A DNA stretch of 64,000 nucleotides from Butyrivibrio proteoclasticus (lineage in GTDB: Bacteria > Bacillota > Clostridia > Lachnospirales > Lachnospiraceae): assembly GCF_900115735.1 (NCBI RefSeq), contig NZ_FOXO01000019.1, forward strand, positions 1-64,000, in the 5' to 3' direction. Below are positions 34,726 to 43,036 of this stretch, piece by piece. How positions within the stretch are numbered: position 1 is the first letter of the stretch; each line of letters starts with the position of its first letter. The position numbers and the translations under genes are program-made. The notes under the pieces are model-generated. The model did not search any database and had not been told where the DNA came from. It was given only the letters and a program-made list of their open reading frames with translations.

Positions 34726-35637
34726 GTGGACTGTATGATATGTTTTTTACAAATGTTAGATTACTTCCTATACAAATTATGTAGGAAGTATTTTAAATAT
34801 AGTTATGATAGGTATTCTGCATGTTTATTGAAGTTCGTGAAAATATGGATAGGGATAACAAGAAATATATCATGGGGAAAAAAAGGTAATAACCCGTTAA
34901 AAAAACGGTTGATAGTGAGCATGACAACAATTCCAGAAAGAATCGATACTGTTCATTGGTCAATTGAAAGTCTTTTGAGGCAACGGATTAAGCCTGACAA
35001 AATAATAATATATATTTCTGAGAAAGAGTTTGACGGGGTAAGAATACCAGATGAGATAAAGGAAAGAGAAGAAGTTGAGATAAAATATGTTGATAATTTA
35101 CTGTCACATAAAAAATATTATTATACCATGAGGGATTATCCTGAAGATTTTACAATTACGGTTGATGATGACATTATTTACTCGGAACAATTGATAGGTA
35201 ATTTGCTGGATGCGTATCAAAAAAATGTGAACTCTATTATTTGTAGCAGAAGTAATATTATTAGACGTTTTAATGGCATCCCTGTAAAATATGCTAGGTG
35301 GAAAGGCTTTGAAGAGTATGGAATAAACTTTCAACCACACCCTAGTAATGTTTTTTTTACGACAGGTGGGGGAACTTTGATACCTAATTGGCTTATGCCA
35401 AGAGAAACGTTAAATATTGATTCTTTTATGAATATATGTCCTACAGCTGATGATGTTTGGTTGAATTATATGGCAAGACTTGGCGGGGTCAAGATTGTTA
35501 ATACTTGTTCGTATGATTGTCATTGCTTGTTTGAAATCAATAATGATGGAAAGAATTTGTCTGATATTAATATATATGACGGAGTAAACGATAAGTGTAT
35601 AAAGGAAATGGCTCGAGTGTACAGAATAAACCTATAA
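34726..35637 (+). CDS. Glycosyltransferase (GT-A like)
   Basis: About 303 residues. After a 60-residue basic/hydrophobic N-terminus it reads RLIVSMTTIPERIDTVHW, SIESLLRQ.IKPDKIIIYIS and YPEDFTITVDDDIIYSEQL; VDDDI is the metal-binding DXD. C-terminal 'TADDVWLNYMARLGG' is typical of the acceptor region in this group. AAGGAT fits best with GTG 34726 as the start; a TTG lies 3 bp earlier. Cytoplasmic, possibly membrane-associated by its N-terminus. Confidence 0.75.
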   Translation: MDCMICFLQMLDYFLYKLCRKYFKYSYDRYSACLLKFVKIWIGITRNISWGKKGNNPLKKRLIVSMTTIPERIDTVHWSIESLLRQRIKPDKIIIYISEKEFDGVRIPDEIKEREEVEIKYVDNLLSHKKYYYTMRDYPEDFTITVDDDIIYSEQLIGNLLDAYQKNVNSIICSRSNIIRRFNGIPVKYARWKGFEEYGINFQPHPSNVFFTTGGGTLIPNWLMPRETLNIDSFMNICPTADDVWLNYMARLGGVKIVNTCSYDCHCLFEINNDGKNLSDINIYDGVNDKCIKEMARVYRINL

Positions 35638-35684
35638 ATTAACTGATTAAAATAGTTTATGGTCTGGTTATGTGATGGTTGAAT

Positions 35685-36305
35685 ATGAATGAATTGAAGT
35701 TTAAATCACAAGATAAAATACTAATTGTAGCTCCCCATCCGGATGATGAAATTATTGGTTGCGGTGGCTTGATATTAAGTTATCCAAAACAATGCGATGT
35801 TTTGTTATTAACGGATGGAAGTAAGGGACATAGGCTGTGGAGCCCATCTCGAACGGCTAGAATAAGAAAAAGAGAATTTGAGTCAGTTATGAAAAAATGC
35901 AACGTTTCTCATTATGTTTCACTAGGATTCAATGATCGAACGTTAAGCAGAATCGTTAATTGTTATCATGGACAGAATTTAGATAAGTATGATTATGTGT
36001 TTGTTCCAAATAAATGTGAGACACATACTGATCATAGGGCATCTTTTTATCAGTTAGTATTAAACAGATTTATTAGTTGTAGTAGATATAAAGTGTTTCA
36101 GTACGAGGTTTGGTCTCCGCTTTCTAACCCAACTCATATTCTTGATATTACAAGTTGTATGAATAATAAATTGGAAGTATTGGAGTTGTATCAAAGTCAA
36201 ATTAATGAACTAAACTACATTGGAGCAGTAAAGGGGCTTAATCAGTATAGGGGGTTATTGAATCATTTTTCGTTTGCGGAGTGTTATCGCGAAGGGGTTC
36301 TATAA
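35685..36305 (+). CDS. PIG-L family deacetylase
   Basis: The 206-residue protein carries the zinc motif VAPHPDDEIIGCGG near residue 20 (H, D, D, E) and the third ligand in ETHTDHRA near 110. PIG-L/LmbE enzymes remove N-acetyl groups from GlcNAc-containing small molecules or nucleotide sugars. Its stop and the next gene's start overlap (TAATG). In this cluster it may free an amine on a sugar for later modification. Confidence 0.88.
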   Translation: MNELKFKSQDKILIVAPHPDDEIIGCGGLILSYPKQCDVLLLTDGSKGHRLWSPSRTARIRKREFESVMKKCNVSHYVSLGFNDRTLSRIVNCYHGQNLDKYDYVFVPNKCETHTDHRASFYQLVLNRFISCSRYKVFQYEVWSPLSNPTHILDITSCMNNKLEVLELYQSQINELNYIGAVKGLNQYRGLLNHFSFAECYREGVL

Positions 36306-38179
36306 TGAAAAAAAAAGACATACAAAATTATGATTTGTTAATAAAAGAGCTTTTGGAGAGAACCGGTATATATTTTGTAGATGCTGATATTGAATGTATC
36401 AATGATTTTTTAAAAAATATTGTTGATATATTGACTGAATTGTTTAGATGTATATGCAAAGCCGAAGTAGTTATTAGGGGTGGTGGCGAAGAAACTAAAT
36501 TCATATTGGAAACTCTTTACAGTGTAGATAAGTCTGTTTTGTCCAATATAACAGGTGTAATTGATAATTATTCGAATAAAAAAGAAATGTACGGTATTCC
36601 AGTATTTGATATAAACGGTGTCTCGTTAGATGGCATTAATAAATGCATAATATGCAGTTTTAATTATAGATATGAGATGCGATGTGAGCTGGAAAGCAAA
36701 TATCCTAGTATTGAGATAATAGATATTTATGATGTGTTGGCAAGCGAAGGATTCTTTTTTGACTCATCATTTTTTAATAGAATTGACCCAAGATGTTTTT
36801 ACTTGAAAATAAACTATTTTCGGAAACTATCTGAAAGCCAAGAGGGCGAAAACCCTTTATTTCTTAAAAAACTAATTTGCGCTTATATAAGCATTAGAGA
36901 TTTTTATAATGCAATTAAGTATATAGATAAGTATAATAGATTGTTTTGCGATGGATTATTATTGTTTCGCAATGAGTTACAAGAATTGATGAATAGGTTG
37001 AAGGAGGATATTCTCAATATTGAAGGGGAACATATAGTTTGGCTATGGTTGGATCAACTAAGGTATTGTGATTTAGACCATATGGAGTATACGAATTCAT
37101 TAAAAAATGAGTGTGTATCATTTGAAAAGTGCTACACCGAGAATTTGCAAACGTCAACAACTTTTAAAATGATGTTTTCGGGAAAGGATGTATTGGATGG
37201 AAAAGCGTATGAAATAGATACTATTAATTCTGATAATAGTCCCTTATACAATTACTTAAAGCAAAAAGGATATGACTTTAGATATATTGGGTGGGGGAAG
37301 AATAACATCTATTTTGATGGGATAAGTTCATATTCTCTAGAAAAAGATAATTGTATAATCTCACTGAATATCTGGAAAATGTTAATGGATATGCTTCGGA
37401 ATAATACAGGAAAATCCTTGTATCTATTACATAGTTTTGAGTCTCATGAACATCACTATTGCGGAATGATGACACAATCATTATATAATGTGTGGGATTC
37501 ATCATTTGAAGCATTTTGTGATCGTTATTATGAATGCATTCAATATATAGATGCTCAACTTATGTTTTATATGCCAATAATTAAGAAGAGGTTTTCTTTT
37601 ATTCTTATGAGTGACCACGGTCAGGAATTGGAAAACGTTTATAAGTTCGATGAGAATGTAAATCCATTAAAGGAAAAGTACGTTATTGGTAGATGGAGTG
37701 AAAATTCATTGCATACTGTAATGATTGTGAAAAGTAAGTATTTCGGCCATAGAAAGTTTATGAGTTTATTTTCACTGGTTGATTTTCTACAGATAGTTAG
37801 AAGTATTATAGATGAAAAATGGATGGTTGAAGAAAAAGAATACATAAAAATACAGTCTATGCCGTTCTATAACGAGGGAGGACTGAAGAAAATAAAAGAA
37901 GCGAAAGATTACAAATTTGCAATGCTTGTGAAAGGGATATTAAAAGGAACGGGAAAATATTTAAAATATGCTTCCGGTGAAGAGGAATACTATGTTAATG
38001 GCGATGACTACTCAAATGAAATAAATGAGCAAAAGTATAAGGAAGAGATAGATTGCTGTAGAAAACTATGTGGTGAAATCGATTATACGATTTTTGATGA
38101 GGATAAGTATTGCAACGCGTTTCGATTGCTAAAGGAATATGAAAAATTACGAGTTTACAATGAAAAGGGTGGTCAATAG
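36305..38179 (+). CDS. Alkaline-phosphatase-fold hydrolase/transferase with N-terminal Rossmann module
   Basis: A 624-residue protein. About residues 50-150 hold the shared module (VVIRGGGEETKFILETLY ... IDNYSNKKEMYGIPVFD). From about 245 it has the sulfatase/phosphotransferase fold: IVWLWLDQLRYCDLDHMEYT with the first metal Asp, then ENLQTSTTFKMMFSG where a Thr could be the nucleophile, HSFESHEHHYCG, and MSDHGQE near 445. Unlike EptA or LtaS it has no membrane helices. It lies one base from the PIG-L gene and directly before the CysC/phosphonate genes, so handling a phosphonate ester is plausible. ATG 36305 has GAAGGGG upstream. Confidence 0.7.
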   Translation: MKKKDIQNYDLLIKELLERTGIYFVDADIECINDFLKNIVDILTELFRCICKAEVVIRGGGEETKFILETLYSVDKSVLSNITGVIDNYSNKKEMYGIPVFDINGVSLDGINKCIICSFNYRYEMRCELESKYPSIEIIDIYDVLASEGFFFDSSFFNRIDPRCFYLKINYFRKLSESQEGENPLFLKKLICAYISIRDFYNAIKYIDKYNRLFCDGLLLFRNELQELMNRLKEDILNIEGEHIVWLWLDQLRYCDLDHMEYTNSLKNECVSFEKCYTENLQTSTTFKMMFSGKDVLDGKAYEIDTINSDNSPLYNYLKQKGYDFRYIGWGKNNIYFDGISSYSLEKDNCIISLNIWKMLMDMLRNNTGKSLYLLHSFESHEHHYCGMMTQSLYNVWDSSFEAFCDRYYECIQYIDAQLMFYMPIIKKRFSFILMSDHGQELENVYKFDENVNPLKEKYVIGRWSENSLHTVMIVKSKYFGHRKFMSLFSLVDFLQIVRSIIDEKWMVEEKEYIKIQSMPFYNEGGLKKIKEAKDYKFAMLVKGILKGTGKYLKYASGEEEYYVNGDDYSNEINEQKYKEEIDCCRKLCGEIDYTIFDEDKYCNAFRLLKEYEKLRVYNEKGGQ

Positions 38180-38701
38180 ATGAAAAAGCCTTTTCTTTTG
38201 TATTTGATAGGCACCAGTGGAAGCGGAAAGACGACCATTGGAACTAGATTAAATGAATATTTTAAGACTAATGATGACAGAAAAGTCCAATTCATTGATG
38301 GTGATGACATCAGAGCTAGGTTTGGTGGCATGTTCGGGTATACCAAGGAAGAACGTATGAAATGCAATCAGGCTACAAGGACGGTTGCGGAATATCTTCT
38401 TGAAAATGGTATTTCGGTAATCCTAACTGGTGTTGTAGCTTATGAGGAGATGAGGAATCAAATCAGGCAACAGTTTGGTGATAAATATATTCAATGTTAT
38501 GTCAAATGTTCCTTAGAGGAATGCATGCGACGTGATCCCAAAGGATACTATAAGAAGTTTAAAGAAGGCCACATGAGCAATTTGAACGGAGCTAATGATA
38601 CATATGAAACTCCGTTACAAAATGAAATAGTAGTTGATACTGAAGAATTATCAGTGGAAGAATCAATGAATCATATACTGAATTATCTGTCAAAGTGGTG
38701 A
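38180..38701 (+). CDS. Adenylylsulfate kinase-like (CysC-type) nucleotide kinase
   Basis: A 173-residue P-loop kinase: LIGTSGSGKTTIGTRL (Walker A, residues 9-20), FIDGDDIRARF near 40, CNQATRTVAEYLLENG and VKCSLEECMRRDPKGYYKK, all hallmarks of APS kinase. No sulfate adenylyltransferase or sulfotransferase gene is present. The start immediately follows the previous stop, and its own stop lies inside the region leading to the phosphonate enzyme. In Campylobacter a CysC homologue (Cj1415) phosphorylates a CDP-phosphoramidate. By analogy this kinase may 3'-phosphorylate a CMP-phosphonate; that is inference. Confidence 0.85.
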   Translation: MKKPFLLYLIGTSGSGKTTIGTRLNEYFKTNDDRKVQFIDGDDIRARFGGMFGYTKEERMKCNQATRTVAEYLLENGISVILTGVVAYEEMRNQIRQQFGDKYIQCYVKCSLEECMRRDPKGYYKKFKEGHMSNLNGANDTYETPLQNEIVVDTEELSVEESMNHILNYLSKW

Positions 38702-38706
38702 AAAGT

Positions 38707-40725
38707 ATGAAGGCACTTATACTTAACTCTGGCATGGGTACTCGGATGGGAGTACTAACATCAGAACAACCTAAATGCATGACAGAGGTTTCTAATCACG
38801 AAACCATATTGTCGAGACAATTGAATACATTATCTCAGGTTGGGATAGATGATGTAATTATCACAACAGGATATTATGACGGCGTATTGGTTAATTATGT
38901 CCAGAGCCTTGAACTCCCGTTGAATATCACATTTGTAAAGAATGAGAAATACGATAGTACCAATTACATTTATTCAATTTATTGTGCCAGGGACTATTTG
39001 GATGATGACATTATTCTAATGCACGGTGATATGGTATTTGAGAATTCCGTGTTGAATGATGTTGTGGCCTCAAATGCTTCTTGTATGGCAGTAAGCAGTT
39101 CGGTTGCTCTGCCTGAGAAGGACTTTAAGGCTGTACTTAAAGATGGACGTATCAAGGAAATAGGTATTGAGTTTTTCAGCGAAGCTGTGGCTGCCCAACC
39201 GTTATATAAGATTAATAAAGCTGATTGGAAGGTGTGGCTGGATAGGATTACTGATTACATCGAATCCGGAGAAGAAAATAAGCAGAAATGCTATGCCGAG
39301 AATGCATTTAATGAGGTAAGCAAAGAGTGTATCATCACACCGCTTGATGTACAAAACCGTCTTTGCAATGAGGTTGATACTACTGAAGATTTAGCTGTGG
39401 TATCAAGTCGTCTTCATGAAATTGAAAATAGAACAGTCTATATGTGCTTCAGCACAGATATGTTACATGGTGGTCATATCAGTATTATCCGAAAAGCGCA
39501 AAAATTGGGTAAATTAATCATCGGTGTGATGTCTGATGAAGCAGTAGCAAGTTATAAACGATATCCTTTGATTCCTTATGAGGATCGTAAGGCAATGTTT
39601 AGTTCTATAGCTGGAGTATGGAAAGTTGTAAAGCAGGACAGCTTGAGCTACAAGACAAATATAGAGAAATATCAGCCGGATTATGTTGTACATGGGGATG
39701 ATTGGCAGTGTGGATTTCAGAAGCCTGTACGAGATGAAGTAGTATCAGAATTGGCTGTTTATGGTGGGCGATTAGTTGAATTCCCATATAGTTCAGAGCA
39801 GAAATATAAGGATTTAGAAGCAAGAACGAAGACGGAACTATCTATGCCACATGTCAGAAGGGGCAGATTAAAGAGGAGTATGGAGCTACAAGGGCTTATC
39901 ACAGCTATGGAAGCTCATGATGGACTTACTGGATTGATAGTGGAAAATACCATTGTTCATGACAAGGGTGAAGCTCATCAGTTTGATGCTATGTGGGTTA
40001 GCTCTTTATGCGATTCTACGGCTAAAGGGAAACCGGACATAGAGCTTGTAGACATGACAAGTAGATTCCGCACTATTGAAGATTTAATGGAGGTAACGAC
40101 AAAACCTATTATCTTTGATGGTGATACTGGCGGAAGGAGAGAACACTTCACTTATACAGTAAGAAGCCTTGAGCGTCTTGGAGTTTCGATGGTAATCATC
40201 GAAGATAAAACCGGTCTAAAAAAGAATAGCTTATTTGGAACGGAAGTTGAGCAAACTCAGGATAGTATAGAGAACTTTTCGGCTAAAATCAGGGCAGGAA
40301 AAGCTGCTCAACAAACGAAAGAGTTTATGATCTGTGCCAGGATTGAGAGCTTGATACTTGAAAAAGGCCTTGATGATGCGCTGAATCGAGCCAGGGCGTA
40401 TGTAGAGGCTGGAGCGGATGCAATAATGATCCACAGCAGAAAGAAAGAGCCTGATGAGATTTTTGAATTCATTGATCAATTCAGAAGCGTAGATAAGAGC
40501 ACGTTTCTTGTTGTTGTTCCGACAAGTTTTAACACGGTAACGGAAGAAGAATTCAAGGATAGAGGCGTAAATGTGGTCATTTATGCAAATCAGCTGATGA
40601 GAGCTACGGTTCCGGCGATTCAGAAGGCGGCGGAAACAGTTCTTATAAACCATCGCGCAAAAGAATGTGATGATTTCCTAATGCCTTTTTCTGAGATTAT
40701 ACGGCTTATCCCTGAGGAGGTATAA
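38707..40725 (+). CDS. Three-domain protein: MobA-like nucleotidyltransferase, HxGH cytidylyltransferase, PEP mutase
   Basis: 672 residues in three parts. Residues 1-240: sugar-nucleotidyltransferase fold, LNSGMGTRMGVLTSEQPKCM. Residues about 243-375: cytidylyltransferase with HGGH at 254-257 and GVMSDEAVASYKR. Residues about 385-672: PEP mutase with DGDTGG (471-476) and EDKTGLKKNS (499-508), the motif separating mutases from lyases. PEP mutase converts PEP to phosphonopyruvate, the entry to C-P compounds. The first domain resembles PntC, which makes CMP-aminoethylphosphonate. Having two different nucleotidyltransferase folds is unusual. GGTG lies 6 bp before ATG 38707. Confidence 0.9.
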   Translation: MKALILNSGMGTRMGVLTSEQPKCMTEVSNHETILSRQLNTLSQVGIDDVIITTGYYDGVLVNYVQSLELPLNITFVKNEKYDSTNYIYSIYCARDYLDDDIILMHGDMVFENSVLNDVVASNASCMAVSSSVALPEKDFKAVLKDGRIKEIGIEFFSEAVAAQPLYKINKADWKVWLDRITDYIESGEENKQKCYAENAFNEVSKECIITPLDVQNRLCNEVDTTEDLAVVSSRLHEIENRTVYMCFSTDMLHGGHISIIRKAQKLGKLIIGVMSDEAVASYKRYPLIPYEDRKAMFSSIAGVWKVVKQDSLSYKTNIEKYQPDYVVHGDDWQCGFQKPVRDEVVSELAVYGGRLVEFPYSSEQKYKDLEARTKTELSMPHVRRGRLKRSMELQGLITAMEAHDGLTGLIVENTIVHDKGEAHQFDAMWVSSLCDSTAKGKPDIELVDMTSRFRTIEDLMEVTTKPIIFDGDTGGRREHFTYTVRSLERLGVSMVIIEDKTGLKKNSLFGTEVEQTQDSIENFSAKIRAGKAAQQTKEFMICARIESLILEKGLDDALNRARAYVEAGADAIMIHSRKKEPDEIFEFIDQFRSVDKSTFLVVVPTSFNTVTEEEFKDRGVNVVIYANQLMRATVPAIQKAAETVLINHRAKECDDFLMPFSEIIRLIPEEV

Positions 40726-40727
40726 AA

Positions 40728-41846
40728 CTGGAACAGAAGATCTTACATGCCACAGAAGATTATCAAGAGTTGGATAAGTACGTTAAAGAGAAGAATATAC
40801 AATCGATATTTCTTGTTTGTGGCGATTCATTACAATATTTGAAAATCAACGATTATATTAGTGATCTATCAAAAAGAATTAAAATAGTTAAATTTTCAGA
40901 TTTTAAGCCTAACCCGTTATATGAGTCTGTTGTTGAAGGAGTGAGAAAATACAGAGAATCAGGATGTGATTTTCTTATGGCTGTTGGCGGTGGGAGTGCC
41001 ATTGATGTAGCAAAATGTATAAAGCTTTATGCTAAGCTCCCAGGAGATGGGAAAAATGGTTCTTGGTTGCAGAGTGACGGAGAAGTGAACAACACAGAAC
41101 TTCTTGTGATACCTACAACAGCGGGAACAGGTTCGGAAGCAACACGATATGCGGTTGTGTATTATGGTGGCAATAAGCAATCGATTACATCAGATACTAT
41201 CATTCCTGATGCGGTTTTATTTGATCCGAGAGTTCTGGATTCATTACCTGACTATCAAAAGAAGAGCACAGTAATGGATGCTCTTTGCCATGCAGTAGAG
41301 TCATTTTGGTCTGTTAACAGTACTAATGATAGCAAGGAATATTCGAGAACGGCTATAGAATTGATTATTGAAAATATCGATGAGTTTGTAGTTGGTGATA
41401 ACAGCAAGAATTCAATAATGCAGAAAGCAGCATTTATAGCTGGAAAAGCAATCAACATAACTCAAACTACGGCTGGTCATGCAATGTGTTATGGATTAAC
41501 AAGCAAATATGGGATTAGTCATGGTCATGCAGCTGCACTTTGTGTGCGGGAGTTATGGCCTTGGATGCTAAAGGCATCTGAAGAAGCGTGCATTGATAAG
41601 CGTGGTAATAAATACCTTAAGGAAACGTTTATAGAACTCGCTGAAGCATTTGGAGAAAATGATCTAATGGATGGGTGCATGAAATTCCAGAATATCGTTG
41701 ATAGATTAGAACTGATGCATCTGGTTGGAAATAAAGAAGATATAGAAGAACTTAGCAGGAATGTAAATCCTGTGCGGCTTTCAAATAATCCGGTAAAACT
41801 TAATGAGGATGATATAACGAATCTCTATAAGGAGATTGTGAGGTAG
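40728..41846 (+). CDS. Iron-containing alcohol dehydrogenase, likely phosphonoacetaldehyde reductase; CTG start
   Basis: The protein has GGGSAIDVAK (NAD), IPTTAGTGSEAT, and metal histidines in DALCHAVESFWS and HAMCYGLTS...SHGHAAAL, the group III Fe-ADH family that includes PhpC-type phosphonoacetaldehyde reductases. The ORF has no ATG near its start: perfect AGGAGG at 40715-40720 lies 7 bp before CTG 40728, from which the frame reads EQKILHATEDYQELD, expected N-terminal sequence. The next TTG (40770) lacks a ribosome site and would remove 14 residues. I therefore place the start at CTG. Product would be 2-hydroxyethylphosphonate. Confidence 0.8.
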   Translation: MEQKILHATEDYQELDKYVKEKNIQSIFLVCGDSLQYLKINDYISDLSKRIKIVKFSDFKPNPLYESVVEGVRKYRESGCDFLMAVGGGSAIDVAKCIKLYAKLPGDGKNGSWLQSDGEVNNTELLVIPTTAGTGSEATRYAVVYYGGNKQSITSDTIIPDAVLFDPRVLDSLPDYQKKSTVMDALCHAVESFWSVNSTNDSKEYSRTAIELIIENIDEFVVGDNSKNSIMQKAAFIAGKAINITQTTAGHAMCYGLTSKYGISHGHAAALCVRELWPWMLKASEEACIDKRGNKYLKETFIELAEAFGENDLMDGCMKFQNIVDRLELMHLVGNKEDIEELSRNVNPVRLSNNPVKLNEDDITNLYKEIVR

Positions 41847-41856
41847 CATTTAAGGA

Positions 41857-42978
41857 ATGAAAGTAGAAGATTTTGTAAAGATTATAAATTCTGACTTTTA
41901 TACGGGAGTGCCTGATAGCCAGTTAAGACCTCTCTGTGACTATCTTTATAACACATACGGCATTGAAGGTAAGCACCATATTATTGCAGCAAATGAAGGA
42001 AATGCTGTGGGCATAGCTGCAGGATATCATCTTGCAACGGGGAAAGTGCCTGTTGTGTATATGCAGAATAGTGGTGAAGGAAATGCAATCAACCCGATGG
42101 TAAGCCTTCTAAACGAGAAGGTTTACGGCATCCCAGTTGTGTTTGTCATAGGTTGGCGCGGAGAACCGGGTGTTCATGATGAACCTCAACATATCTATCA
42201 GGGAGAAGTAACACTAAGATTGCTTGATGATATGAAGGTTAAGTCATTTGTGATTCATGCGGACACATCAGATTATGAAGTGGCTGATACAATGAGGAAA
42301 TTTAAGCATATTCTCTTATCTGGTAACTCAGTGGCTTTTGTGATTGGAAAAGGTGCTTTGACAGATGCTCCAAAGGTGAGATTTAGCAATGAGAACAGCA
42401 TGATTCGAGAGGAGATTATTCGACATATTATTGCTGTTACTGATGGAGATCCGATTATTAGTACTACAGGTAAAGCGTCGCGTGAATTATATGAAATTCG
42501 TGAGATAAATAAACACTCTCATAAGTATGACTTTTTAACAGTAGGCTCTATGGGGCATAGTAGTTCTATTGCTTTAGGTGTTGCATTAAATAAGACCAAC
42601 GAAAGAATTTGGTGCATTGATGGTGATGGTGCAGTGCTTATGCACCTAGGGGCAATGGCGGTTATTGGTGATAATAGACCAAGAAACATGATTCACATAG
42701 TTATTAATAATGGTGCACATGAATCTGTAGGTGGGATGCCTACAGTTGCAAGAAATATTGACTTGATAAGTATAGCAAAAGCCTGTGGGTATCCTTATGC
42801 TGTTTCTATAAACAACTATGAAAAACTAGATAGGGAACTTGAAAAAGCAAAGACTGGTGATGAACTTAGGTTCTTGGAGGTTAGAAGTTCTATCGAATCA
42901 AGAAAAGAATTAGGTAGACCAAAAACAATGCCATTAGAAAATAAGAAAAGGTTTATGGAATATTTAGTATCATTGTGA
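41857..42978 (+). CDS. Phosphonopyruvate decarboxylase
   Basis: A 373-residue thiamine-diphosphate enzyme, the usual size of Ppd/AepY. It starts MKVEDFVKIINSDFYTGVPD, has AANEGNAVGIAAGYHLATG (catalytic Glu), YMQNSGEGNAINP, and the ThDP-Mg motif GDGAVLMHLGAMAVIG ... INNGAHES near residues 250-285. It removes CO2 from phosphonopyruvate to give phosphonoacetaldehyde, pulling the unfavourable mutase reaction. It lies 10 bp after the dehydrogenase, with AAGGA as ribosome site. Confidence 0.92.
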   Translation: MKVEDFVKIINSDFYTGVPDSQLRPLCDYLYNTYGIEGKHHIIAANEGNAVGIAAGYHLATGKVPVVYMQNSGEGNAINPMVSLLNEKVYGIPVVFVIGWRGEPGVHDEPQHIYQGEVTLRLLDDMKVKSFVIHADTSDYEVADTMRKFKHILLSGNSVAFVIGKGALTDAPKVRFSNENSMIREEIIRHIIAVTDGDPIISTTGKASRELYEIREINKHSHKYDFLTVGSMGHSSSIALGVALNKTNERIWCIDGDGAVLMHLGAMAVIGDNRPRNMIHIVINNGAHESVGGMPTVARNIDLISIAKACGYPYAVSINNYEKLDRELEKAKTGDELRFLEVRSSIESRKELGRPKTMPLENKKRFMEYLVSL

Positions 42979-43036
42979 CATGACAAAGTATGTTAATATT
43001 TGGTTTACACACCACGAAAATAGGGAGTTTTGACAT

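Noticed and set aside
40231-40653. 140-codon minus-strand ORF
   Set aside because: Antisense to the PEP mutase domain, with the low-complexity look of a shadow frame.
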